The notes below the pieces were generated by a model, which did not search any database, was not told where the DNA came from, and saw only the letters and a program-made list of their open reading frames with translations. The position numbers and the translations under genes are program-made. A DNA stretch of 25,400 bases from NCBI GenBank assembly GCA_025529335.1, contig JAMYHX010000562.1, positions 1 to 25,400 on the forward strand. Reading direction: 5' to 3'. This document shows positions 1-9,293 of this stretch, piece after piece; the first letter of the stretch is position 1, and every line of letters begins with the position of its first letter. This DNA comes from Rhizopus sp. PT2906 (taxonomy: Eukaryota; Mucoromycota; Mucoromycetes; Mucorales; Rhizopodaceae).

Positions 1-46
1 TAAAAGTTCGTATTGAAATAAATTTTTTTTTTTTATTTTTAAACAC

Positions 47-50
<4 letters not shown>

Positions 51-77
<27 letters not shown>
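51..77. repeat. T27 homopolymer tract upstream of the nucleoporin start
   Basis: This is an uninterrupted run of 27 T on the + strand, ending 14 nt before the nucleoporin ATG at 92. T-rich and CT-rich tracts sit just upstream of several start codons in this window (Tim9, RPAP1), so it is probably part of the promoter or 5' UTR. The exact length may be affected by sequencing or assembly slippage. Confidence 0.9.
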
Positions 78-91
78 CTTTATTTTATTTC

Positions 92-3000
92 ATGTTTGGA
101 AAAAGTACTTTTGGTACATCCACAGGAGGCTTCGGCCAGCCTCAACAAACAAGCAACGTATTTGGTCAACAACCACAACAACCACAACAGCCATCTGCTT
201 TTGGAGGTAAGATTCACTTGCTTTATTCATTTCATAATTAACATTCTTTATAGGCTTTGGAGCAACAAGTACACCCAATGCTTTTGGGGCTGCTAATACT
301 GGATCTGCATTTGGGCAGCCAGCACAACAACAACAACAACAGCCTGCATTTGGATCTACTGCGCCTTCTACAGGTAAACAATTACTTTTTTATTGTTTTG
401 TCTCATTTTAACGTTATATACCTAGGCTTTGGTGCTGGAACTTCTGCATTTGGTCAACCAAAACCCACTGGCTTTGGAGGCTTCGGTAGCACATCCACAC
501 CTGCATTTGGTTCAAGTAAAATATATATATGCATCACGTAATATTAACTTCTAATATACCAACCTTTAGCTCAACCAGCTACTACCGGCTTTGGCGGTTT
601 CGGATCAAGTAAGTCTTTATTGTCCCTTTCTCTTATTAGCAAAAAATTCATTCTATTTAATATAGCTCCTGCTTCAAATACTTCAGCCTTTGGTTCAACC
701 AGTACCAGCACAGGTGGATTTTTTGGACAGCGTCCTGCTACAGGAGGATTTGGCAGTACACCTACTACAACTGCATTCGGTCAACCACAACAACAGCAAC
801 AACAGACACCAGCATTTGGCGGATTTGGCAGCGGCGGAACAGCATTTAATCAACCTGCCGCAGGTGCTAACCAAGGTACCGCGATCGCAGACTTTACTGC
901 CACTCAAGACCGTGATATTACAACAGGCGTAAACAATTTCTTCCAAACTATTACTGCTATGCCACAATATAAAGATTATTCTCTTGAAGAGCTTCGATTA
1001 CAAGATTATGTTCAAGGCAGAAAAACTGCTTCTGCCTTTGGCGCGCCTGCCGCAGGAGGCGCATTCGGTCAGACGACATCCACAATGGGTGGTGGTGCCT
1101 TTGGTCAACCATCAACTGGTGGAGCTTTTGGTCAACCAGCAGCAAGCACTGGATTTGGTCAACCAGCCCAGTCTAACATGTTTGGCGCCACTGCCAACAC
1201 CGGTGGTATGTTTGGCCAACAGCAACAACAACAACAACAACAACCTACAACTGCTTTTGGTCAAAGCACTGGTACGAATGCATTCGGTTCTACTACCAAC
1301 GCATTTGGCGCTACCGGAACTGGTACAACCGGTTTTGGCGCTGGCACTACAGGAGGCGCGTTTGGTGCTAGCGCTGCTAAACCTTTTGGTTTTGGTAAGT
1401 TGCTGATTTATCAGCTATATATTGACTTTTTGACTAATGGACAACTTACTTTTAGGTGGTACATCAACTGCACCTACCACTGGCTTTGGTGCGACAACAA
1501 CCGGATTTGGACAACAAGGCACTACTGGAGGATTTGGTCAGCAGAACACGACTGGTGGATTTGGACAGCAAGCCGGTCAGACAAGTGGTTTTGGTGGCTT
1601 TGGAGTTAAACCAGCCACTACCACAACTGGTACCACCGGCTTTGGAGGATTTGGCAACACTGGTGCAACCACTGGTGGATTTGGCACTGCCACTAGCAAA
1701 CCCGCGACAGGATTCTCATTTGGCCAACCTGCTACCTCTACAGGCACCACTGGTTTTGGTGGATTTGGTGCATCTACTACTCCCAACTTGGGTGGATTCG
1801 GTCAAACTGGTGCAGGTGCTACGACGGGTGCATTTGGTGGCAATAAGCCTGCAACTTCCACTTCTTTCTTTGGCAATACCACTGGCGCTACAACAGGAAC
1901 AACAGGCTTTGGTGGCTTTGGTACAGGCCAAACCAATACAACAGGTGGATTTGGCACTGGCACCACAGGTGGACTCTTGGGTCAAAAGCCTGCTGGCACC
2001 CTTGGCGGTTCGTTCACTTCTGGAGGTTTAGGTGGAACAGGATTTGGATCCTTTGGCCAGCAACAACAAACTGGTGCGTTCAATTTACCCGGTCAAGGCG
2101 GTTTGACAACTTTTGCAACTACTGGGCCTCAAAATGGCGTTCAACAGCAACCCCTGATTGCTACAGTAGACAAGAATCCTTATGGTAACAACCCATTGTT
2201 TGACTTATCCAAGTTATCCGGAACCAATGCTGATAACCGATCTGGTCCCTCTGCCGTTGCGGTCAGTGGATCTACTAGTAAGCCATCCACGCCTCATTTT
2301 CCTGTTTCCCCTCGCGTTGTTTCCAAAATTAAGCTTCGCGGTTTCTCTACGGCCGCTGCAAGACCTACCAGAAAGACAATGGGCAACTCCTCCCTGGAGG
2401 GTATTAGTGACGATGCTGTGCTTGGAACAGGTGCTTTCGCCCCTCGTGACAATAACAAAAAGCTGGTATTTGATAATGATGTTGATGCAGCTAGTATTGT
2501 GGCTCTAGTCAACAAGAAGGGAGAGAAGAAGAAGGCTGTTTTTGACCCCAATCTTGAATATGTTGCATCAAAGGAAATCCACAAGGACACGACATCCACT
2601 GCACCCTTGTCTAGCGCCTCTTTGGACAGCATTCATCCTGGAACTAGCAATAACAACATTGCGCCTGCTTCAACCTCTTCTGCGCTTGCCATTAAAAATG
2701 GGTATTACGTATCACCCACTCTCGATACCTTGAAGGGCATGAGCAAAGAGAGCTTAAAATCTGTACAGAATTTAGTCGTTGGTCGTACAGGATTCGGTGA
2801 AATTAGGTTTGAAAAGCCAGTAGATTTATCTCAAGTTGATCTGGATGACTTTTTGGGTAATCTTATTGTCATTGACGATAGACGAGTCGTTGTTTATCCC
2901 GATGAAGCGACCAAGAAACCTGCTGGTACGGAATTGAATGTTCCTGCGGTCATTAGCATCGAGAATTGCTTCTCTCATGACAAGTACACGGGCGCTCCAA

Positions 3001-3125
3001 TTAGGGATCCTGAGCATCCTCGCTTTAAGCTGTTTGTGGACAAGATGCGTCAACGCCCAGGTGTTGAATTTGTAAGTTATGATAACTCGACTGGTACTTG
3101 GTCTTTTAGAGCTCAAAAGTTTTAA
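92..3125 (+). CDS. Nup98/Nup116-type FG nucleoporin, stand-alone
   Basis: Six exons are read: 92-206, 254-373, 426-515, 570-608, 666-1394 and 1456-3125, giving 920 residues. The start is the ATG beginning MFGKSTFG, the first FG unit. Residues 1 to about 600 are dense in GFG, AFG and FGQ repeats with Q- and T-rich spacers, which form the permeability-barrier domain of nuclear pores. A GLEBS-like segment lies at about residues 190-242 (ITAM, then SLEELRLQDY, then RK), the site that binds Gle2/Rae1 in this family. The C-terminal domain (about 778-920) matches the Nup98 autoproteolytic fold, from NGYYVSP to GTWSFRAQKF. The protein stops at KF, exactly where Nup98-Nup96 precursors have the HF|S cleavage site. 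No Nup96 part follows, so it should work like yeast Nup100/Nup116 without self-cleavage. All five introns are phase 1. Confidence 0.93.
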
Positions 3126-3170
3126 TTCGATATCTTTAAACACATAAAATAACAAAAAAAAAACTTTATT

Positions 3171-3176
3171 AATAAA
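3171..3176 (+). terminator. Candidate poly(A) signal of the nucleoporin gene
   Basis: AATAAA lies 46 nt after the nucleoporin stop codon, in an A/T-rich 3' region. The spacing suits a cleavage and polyadenylation signal. The cleavage site itself cannot be read from sequence. Confidence 0.5.
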
Positions 3177-3286
3177 GAAATACAAAGTATAAAAAAGTGA
3201 ATATGTTTAAATGCATGTTTTTAAATATATGAACATCTTTAGATTGTATCCATTGACTCGATCGGATAAATAAAGTCTGAATCGAC

Positions 3287-3294
3287 TATATAAA
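3287..3294 (+). promoter_or_regulatory. Candidate TATA box of the ferrochelatase gene
   Basis: TATATAAA lies 108 nt upstream of the inferred ferrochelatase ATG at 3402, within the 276-nt spacer after the nucleoporin. It is the best TATA-like match in this spacer. The assignment rests on position only. Confidence 0.4.
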
Positions 3295-3401
3295 CGATTG
3301 CCTGTACATTGACATCTAAAGTCCGCAATAAGTCAAGTCGAAGAAAGGATAAATGGTTTGTCCTCTTTACTTTTCCTTACAATAACAACTTGATCAACAA
3401 G

Positions 3402-4742
3402 ATGAATATTGGTTCTTTGTTGACATTACAAGGTAAACTAACTCATATGCACTATCATGATTGATTCTCATGGGATCATAAAGTAAAACAGCAACAACAC
3501 CTACGTAATGCCACAAGAGCAATCTCATGGGCAGGCATTCAACGACTGTACACTACCCAAGCAAACACAAAACCGTAAGGAGGGAAATATATACGTTTTT
3601 CCCCTTTATTAATGAAATATAGTCCTACGGCTGTCATACTGACCAATATGGGTGGACCAAAAACTGTAGACGACGTCCAAGGGTTCCTTTTGAACCTGTT
3701 TTCTGATAGAGATATCATGCAATTTCCATTCCAAAGCGCAGCCGCCAAATTTATTTCTACTCGTCGAACGCCCAAAATAAAGGAACAATATCAAGCTATC
3801 GGTGGCGGTTCACCCATCTTGTACTGGACGCGTAAACAAGGCGAGGCTATGGAAAAGCTTTTGGATACTATTTCACCAGAGACAGGTAACTATGCTCTTG
3901 ATATCAATTGGACATTATTTTAAATGCTGATGATAGCGCCTCATAAACATTATATTGCGTTTCGTTATGTCGAACCTTTTACAAAAGATGCATTAGAGGA
4001 AATGAAAAAGGACAAAGTACAGAGAGCGATCGTGTTCTCCCAATACCCACAATACTCATGCTCTACCACAGGTAGCAGTCTGAATGAGCTTCATCGTCGT
4101 ATTAAAGAATTGGGAATGGATACAGATATCAAATGGAGCATCATTGACAGATGGCCAACACATCCAGGGTTTATTGATGCTACTGTTCACAAGATTGAAC
4201 AAAAATTGGCAGAGTATGGACCAGAGGAACGAAAGGATGCGATCATCATGTTCTCTGCTCACTCACTTCCAATGTCTGTCGTCAACAAGGGCGATCCTTA
4301 TCCTGCTGAAGTGGCTGCTACCGTTGATCGTGTCATGTCCAAACTGGGCAACAAGTATCCCTATCGTCTCTGTTGGCAATCTCAAGTTGGACCTAAAGCT
4401 TGGTTGGGCCCACAAACTTCAGATGCACTCAAAGGGTTTGCAAAGGCGGGCAGAAAGAATATTGTGGTCGTCCCTATCGCTTTCACCAGTGATCATATCG
4501 AAACATTATTTGAACTTGATCAAGAATATGCTAGTGAGGCAAAAGAGTTGGGAATTACTGGTTGGAAACGAGTTGATGCACTAAATGATGAACCTCTTTT
4601 TGTCAAGGCAATGGCAAATATTGTAAAAGAGCATATTGACAAGGGAGAAGTCGTAAGCAAACAATGGCCTCTTCGTTGCCCAGGCTGTGATTTTGATACC
4701 TGTGGTCACTCACGTGATTTCTTTACAAAAGAAAATAAATAA
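3402..4742 (+). CDS. HEM15: Ferrochelatase, mitochondrial (haem synthesis, last step)
   Basis: The enzyme inserts Fe2+ into protoporphyrin IX at the matrix face of the inner mitochondrial membrane. Exons are read as 3402-3432, 3484-3574, 3623-3885 and 3937-4742, giving 396 residues, close to yeast Hem15. The joins at 3574/3623 and 3885/3937 restore the conserved KPPTAVILTNMGGP and ETAPHKHYIAFRYV. The first junction is less sure: acceptor 3483 keeps the frame, and acceptor 3519 is an alternative. The favourite-looking CAG at 3491 puts the next exon out of frame. The N-terminus is rich in R, S and T with RLYTT, suiting a mitochondrial presequence. Catalytic landmarks are QYSCSTTG, WSIIDRWPTH, the His of FSAHSLP and the Glu of SDHIETL. 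The C-terminus has CPGCDFDTC, the C-X2-C-X4-C pattern of [2Fe-2S] ferrochelatases, which S. cerevisiae Hem15 lacks. Confidence 0.92.
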
Positions 4743-4925
4743 ACCTTGTGTGATCACATATCAAAGACAATTTGTAAGATGTATTTGGCTGACGACATTT
4801 ATTCTTGCATATAAAGATCAATTTCTCCCTTTTGCCATGAATCTTTTTCTTTTCTCTATTCATAAATGATCACAAAAGGACTCATTCCATCTTGTCGTAT
4901 TCTTATACTTTAGAGGTATACTACT
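4743..4925. other. Ferrochelatase 3' flank
   Basis: This A/T-rich stretch follows the ferrochelatase stop and runs to the Hsp70-like relic on the opposite strand. It should hold the ferrochelatase 3' UTR and poly(A) site. I see no gene or structured RNA in it. Confidence 0.5.
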
Positions 4926-5233
4926 TTATTCGACGATATCACAGTTGAATAATCCATCGTGACCCAGGGTGAAAGTAACTGTCACTTCGTTGTTGGCCGG
5001 AGGAATGGCATCACCAAGCCCTGATTGCCGTATTTACCCTATAAATACTTGTTCTTGTCGTATGGGATTACTTTAAATCTATGCTCTAAGAATGAATAAT
5101 ACAAAGATACTGACAACAATACATGTTATACTTACATGACGCGACATGCCCAACTATCATTGGCCATAATTAAATCGGTTCCCTGCTCATGGCTTGGAGC
5201 AACCTCACAAATGTCCTGAGGAAAGCTCAAGCA
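4926..5233 (-). pseudogene. Decayed 3' end of an Hsp70-like (HSP12A-type) ATPase gene
   Basis: Read on the minus strand, this holds two coding-like pieces. The upstream piece (about 5233 to 5140) reads FPQDICEVAPSHEQGTDLIM and then NDSWACRV, followed by a good GTAAGT donor. After an intron-like gap comes FKVIPYDKNKYL and then an in-frame TAG. The sequence shifts frame and ends IPPANNEVTVTFTLGHDG, then LFNCDIVE and a stop at 4926. The pattern IPPA..EVTVTF...GLF resembles the end of the Hsp70 substrate-binding domain, as in the large fungal family of Hsp70-like actin-fold ATPases. The nonsense codon, the frame break and the absence of a recognisable ATPase domain upstream argue for a relic. The family assignment is tentative because only about 75 residues can be read. 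Confidence 0.42.
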
Positions 5234-5820
5234 GTAAGACTGTCACTCCTACTATTATACCATGGATTATTGAGAATGTGAATGTGTCCGAACGATTTCG
5301 AAAATACCAGCACAACGCCAAAAATGTTAGCACCACAATACTGCTGATAATTGCCGAGTCACTTCATGATATCTTATCCTTGACTGATATGCTGTTACTG
5401 TGCCCAAACCAACACAGCAAGCTTATGATTAATCACTTTGGCCAAAATAGTCTTTGTCGTCGATCTGATGACCCGGACACTATTGCTATACGATGCAATT
5501 TCATCCAAAAGCTCTTCCTATGAATGTTCTATCCGCTTCTAAAAGTGAATAAAAAACATAGCACTTCAGTTGGGTCCATTGCTGATCTCTTCAAAACTGC
5601 CTTTTTAATGAGAGATAGAGATTTGCTGTTATTCATTTGCAATTCTTAAGACAACAGAATAATAAGATATGCGCCCACTGGCATGGGAGCGAACTTTTGC
5701 CTTATGGGATGGTCAGGAGCGCCAATATATTTGGGGCTATTCATTTACATTATTTTTTCAAGATGACAAAAGAATATCGTTATAAAAAGTGGGAGAGGGG
5801 GTTTAGAGCTCTTGTTTGCT
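5234..5820. other. Gene-poor spacer inside the relic island
   Basis: The + strand is open from 5194 to 5523 (109 codons) and from 5637 to 5867, but neither product shows a recognisable domain, low-complexity bias or splice context. The minus strand carries many stops and only short open pieces. This may be further decayed sequence belonging to the Hsp70-like relic or to the transposon. I see no RNA gene and no clear terminal inverted repeat. Confidence 0.4.
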
Positions 5821-6770
5821 TCAGCATTTGTCCAAACATTTGCGAGAATGCCAAACAAAACCCTTGAAGTTGCTCAGTTTTAAGCTATTAGAAACCTCAT
5901 TGATTCTTGTCATCAGTGTCTCAGTTTCCAGAAGATTGTTTCGTTTGACTTTACTCTTAACTACTGATCAAAACTGTTCAATTGGATTAAGCTCAGGAGA
6001 ATAGGGCGGCAAATAGACACAGCGATAGCCGCAAGATTCGACATATTTAGTTACAAACACGCAATTACTTTCGAAATCCATACCAGCTTCATTCCACTTT
6101 TGAACCCAAGTATATCTCTTTTCAATACTTTCAGGAGAGTTTCTTTCTTTTGAATGAAAGTGTGCTTTTTGAGGGTCAAAGTGCATTTCTCGGTCATAAA
6201 CCTATGAACTGCACTCTTCGAGACTTTCAAGTCTTTAAACTCATTAGTGAGGCTTTCCATAGCTTGATCCAGAGTTGCGGAGGGGAAGTCTTTATACTCC
6301 CGCTCAAGAAAAGCTTGGTGTTTGTCATTTAAAGTGGCAGGTCTCCCGGCTTTGACTTTACCTTCACTGAAAGTATTCTCCTCAGATTCTTTTTGATCTT
6401 TTTCAAACCAGTCGTAAGCAGTGCGCGAGGAATATTTAGCTGTTTTCCTGCTTTTCCTGCTGTCAAACCTGTCTCATATATCAAATAAAAGAAGTGCTCT
6501 TTGATATCATCACCATACACTGTAGGTTCCTTTTTCAACTTTCTTTTTGGAGAACACTTTATCTGTTTGAATATCGTAACTGACCTTTTGCTCGCGTTCA
6601 GGTGGCTTAAGGTCCAAGTATTCATCAAAATTAGTAACAATATCCAAAGGATATTGCTCCTTACCGACTTCTATAGATATAGCCTCATTACCAAACTCAT
6701 CAAAAGCGCTATCCTTTCCATCTTCATAGTAACTGATTTGTAAATAGCAAAAAAAAATTATCTGTGCCAA
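5821..6770 (-). pseudogene. Dead Tc1/mariner-type (DDE_3) transposase
   Basis: Minus-strand pieces of one transposase are in order but broken. An N-terminal piece (about 6745-6525) contains YLDLKPPEREQKVSYDIQTD. After a frame change comes YGDDIKEHFFYLIYETGLTA and an HTH-like region ending GKAGKQLNIPRA. Another shift near 6420 leads to GRPATLNDKHQAF. A piece reading SLTNEFKDLKVSKSAVHRFM (6250-6190) then shifts near 6180 to KRYTWVQKWNEAGMDFESNC. The sequence then jumps straight to GYRCVYLPPYSPELNPIEQF, the third-acid block of DDE_3 transposases. The core between, which should carry the first two catalytic Asp, is missing. After IEQF a TGA replaces the expected Trp codon, and the reading continues to about 5821. 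At least three frameshifts, one internal deletion and one nonsense change make it inactive. I found no paired terminal repeats. Confidence 0.85.
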
Positions 6771-6824
6771 AAATGATTTTTATTTGTTCTGAGTTTAAAT
6801 CTGAAAGTGTGCCAAAAAAAAATA

Positions 6825-6834
6825 TATATAAAAG
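6825..6834 (+). promoter_or_regulatory. Candidate TATA box of the Reg1-like gene
   Basis: TATATAAAAG lies 65 nt upstream of the ATG at 6899 in the short stretch left between the dead transposase and the gene. An A/T run and a CA repeat surround it, so this is a weak, position-based call. Confidence 0.35.
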
Positions 6835-6898
6835 TGTGCTTGTGTTTTTTTTTTAAGTGTGTTAATAATTCGGGAAAAAGTGTATACACACACACAGA

Positions 6899-8076
6899 AT
6901 GAATAATAAAAAGTCTCTGGCTGACGATGAACCGCCCAACAGAAACGTAGAACAACCTAAAGTGTGTGTTGATTATTTATCTTACCAGTTTGATGAGATG
7001 GACCTGGCTGCTTCTTGGAGAGTAATGACAAAACAGAAAAAGGATATTGTTGATGGCATACGACTTGAGAATGCCTCATGGCGTACATGGGCTAAACAGA
7101 GGAATAATCTAAAGACTGTAAACCCACAAACATTGAACTGGTACAAACATATATTAGGGGAATTTTTGTTTTGTGTGTGCTGTATGTAATAATAATCTTT
7201 TTATATATATATATCTATATTATAAAAAAAAGGTTAAAGGATAGTGATGTTACTTGGTTGTATGGTCCTTTACATACAGTCATCAAAACAGAAGAAGATC
7301 CATTTTTAAAAAAACCTAAGCAGACTGCAGCAGACAAATTAGATTTGATGATACCAGCCAACAGCAATCATACTCCCTTATTAAAACCTGCTTTAAAAAA
7401 GATAAAAGAAACAGATATTTTGAAGCGTGAATTATCAATACCTCATCGTAAATTATCCATTACAGAAGCAAACAATAAGCTTCATGCCATATCACCCGTC
7501 ATATTGGCGAATCATCGTCAGCCAAGGTTAAGATTCAATCATGAAGTAGAACAGTGTGTTGCCTTGGCAGATGAAGACCCTGAAGATATATCAACAGATG
7601 ATACAGCTAGTGAACATGAAGAAGAAGAAGAAGAAATATATACCAAGAACGCATCATGTAGTAACAGCAATTATAAGAAAAATAGAAAAGTATCCATCAA
7701 GATCATTGCCCCTGCCAGACTCAAACGGTCTCAGTCTGATCCCGAAACAGAATCATTATCATCCACGTCATCCTTTAATGAAGGTTTCAGCCCATATGTC
7801 ACAGATGATGAATATATCACTACTAGTCAACCAAATAGACCACCTATGGTCACCAAAAGGTCATCCTCCTCTATACCCATCTTGAAGGAAAAGGCCAATG
7901 TAGCTGAACCAGCATTAGTGACCATGAACCAAACAGCGACTGTTATTCGAAAAGACAGTGGATCCAAAGATAAGAATAACAACAATATATTCAATCATCT
8001 CGCCACATGGGCTTCATCTTATCTTTGGCCACATTCAACCAAGACGAGCCATGATACCGTCTATAAAGAAAAATAA
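6899..8076 (+). CDS. Reg1-like protein phosphatase 1 regulatory subunit (DUF1752)
   Basis: Two exons, 6899-7140 and 7233-8076, give 361 residues. The join restores the Trp of NPQTLNW|LKDSDVTWLYGPL. Residues of about 24-92 match the fungal DUF1752 domain, with key blocks DYLSYQF, ASWRVM, RLENASWRTWAKQRNNL and DVTWLYGPL. Reg1/Reg2 proteins share this domain. Near residue 178 is LRFNHEVEQCVAL, which closely resembles the Glc7 (PP1) docking segment of Reg1 (HFNDRVEQC type). RKVSIKI further on is another RVxF-like candidate. The rest is charged and Ser-rich with an acidic run, so probably disordered. By family, it should direct PP1 to Snf1/AMPK-type targets in carbon-source control. It is much shorter than yeast Reg1. 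The stop is 101 nt before the Tim9 start. Confidence 0.82.
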
Positions 8077-8177
8077 CTTGTAAATAGAAATTGTAAAACT
8101 ATAGTTTATCTAAATAAATGGATCCATGATAGAATAAAAAATTTCTCTTTATCTCTCTCTCTTTTTTTTACAGCCAT

Positions 8178-8620
8178 ATGGACTATACAAGATTCAATCA
8201 AGCAGAACAAATAGAAATCAACAATTTGTTGGAACAAAAACAAGTAAAATAAGCTCCTGTGGGAAACTAGAATCAATGTTTTAATTTATTACTAGATGGA
8301 TGACTTTGTCAACATGTTTACTAACCTAGTCGACCGCTGCTTTAGACAATGTGCTAATGACTTTACAACAAAGGCTGTTACTGGAAGAGAAGTAAAGCCT
8401 TTTATTTATTTGTTTTCCTCTCCCTTTTTTTAACATGATTATAGGCTAAATGTGTTGAGCAATGTGCAGATAAATTCTTAAAGCACTCTCAACTGGTTGC
8501 TACTCGCTTTTCTGAACTGAGCCAAACAGTAAGATATATATATATATATATATATATACAATGTTGACCTTTTTTTGATAGCTACTTAACCCAGCAAGTC
8601 AACAACATCAATACCAATAA
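8178..8620 (+). CDS. TIM9: Tim9, small Tim chaperone of the mitochondrial intermembrane space
   Basis: Four exons, 8178-8243, 8296-8391, 8445-8528 and 8582-8620, give 94 residues, normal for the family. No single reading frame shows it because every exon is under 100 nt. All introns are phase 0. The twin CX3C motifs are CFRQC and CVEQC, which form the two intramolecular disulphides of small Tims. Family blocks EQKQMDDFVNMFTNLVDRCF and KFLKHS fit Tim9 rather than Tim8, Tim10 or Tim13. With Tim10 it forms the hexamer that carries carrier and beta-barrel precursors through the intermembrane space. The 5' region is only 101 nt and holds a CT tract. Intron 3 contains an AT repeat. Confidence 0.93.
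8534..8558. repeat. AT dinucleotide microsatellite in Tim9 intron 3
   Basis: A pure alternating AT run of 25 nt fills much of the third Tim9 intron. It is likely to vary in length among strains but does not touch the coding exons. Confidence 0.9.
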
Positions 8621-9293
8621 AAAGTTCTAATAGATGACATATATAAAAATAGAAATGGATACATGTAAATAATAAGAGTAATCAATTTTTTACAAAGATG
8701 TTACAGTAAAAAACAATAAAAGAGACGGTTTGTACACCTTTTCATATTATGAGTATTCACTCCAAAAGATGTTCAAAAGTGCTCCTACCCTGGTACTAAT
8801 AACGTACACTGTCGCGTTAGAATCTCTATAAGAGCATTGGCGTGTTTGATATGAATCTTATAATCTTACAGTAGATAAACTCTATCGTGTCAAGTGATAA
8901 CATTTCTACCGAGTCTTTGGACGATAAATATTCTGATGGAGGTAGTTGCGTTGTCAAGCAAAGACAAGTTGCTTATTCTACTGACTTTTTTGAGGGGTAA
9001 GCAACATGTATGAAAAAGAAAACTATCAGTACACATCTGGATCTCTTCAGATTATGCATATTTGGCAAGAATACTATCGATAACGAAGCTGCGAACAATG
9101 TTGTCTTAATGAAAATAGTTGGGAAATGGTGTATTTGTTACTTGCCTATTGCAAAATGTATTTACTCTGTTTAACTTTACAATATCTCGCTCTCTCTCTC
9201 TTTCTTTCTTTTTTTATTCTTTGGGCACACGTATTAAATAGAACAAAAAGTATATATTAAGTAACAATGGGTTTCAGCCAAAAAAAAAATGAA
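8621..9293. other. Convergent spacer between Tim9 and chitin deacetylase
   Basis: This holds the 3' flanks of two genes that face each other. CT-rich runs occur near 9188-9212. The + strand is open without a start codon from 8874 to the stop at 9000 and encodes a Ser/Asp-rich stretch ending QVAYSTDFFEG. It has no recognisable domain and is discussed in the findings. I see nothing else. Confidence 0.5.

Noticed and set aside
984..2031. Long alternative-frame products in the nucleoporin repeats
   Set aside because: Repetitive FG coding DNA keeps other frames open. The spliced FG frame explains the region fully.
2294..3185. Minus-strand open frames opposite the nucleoporin C-terminus
   Set aside because: They are shadows of a strongly conserved coding region on the + strand. 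The products match no family.
5194..5523. 109-codon open frame on the + strand
   Set aside because: No domain, no homology I can recognise, no splice or promoter context. It lies opposite the Hsp70-like relic and is probably chance.
5637..5867. 76-codon open frame on the + strand
   Set aside because: It overlaps the transposase relic on the other strand and has no protein-like features.
6770..6860. Repeated AAAGTGTGC words as a transposon terminal inverted repeat
   Set aside because: No inverted partner was found on the other side of the relic below 5821, so the element end cannot be placed.
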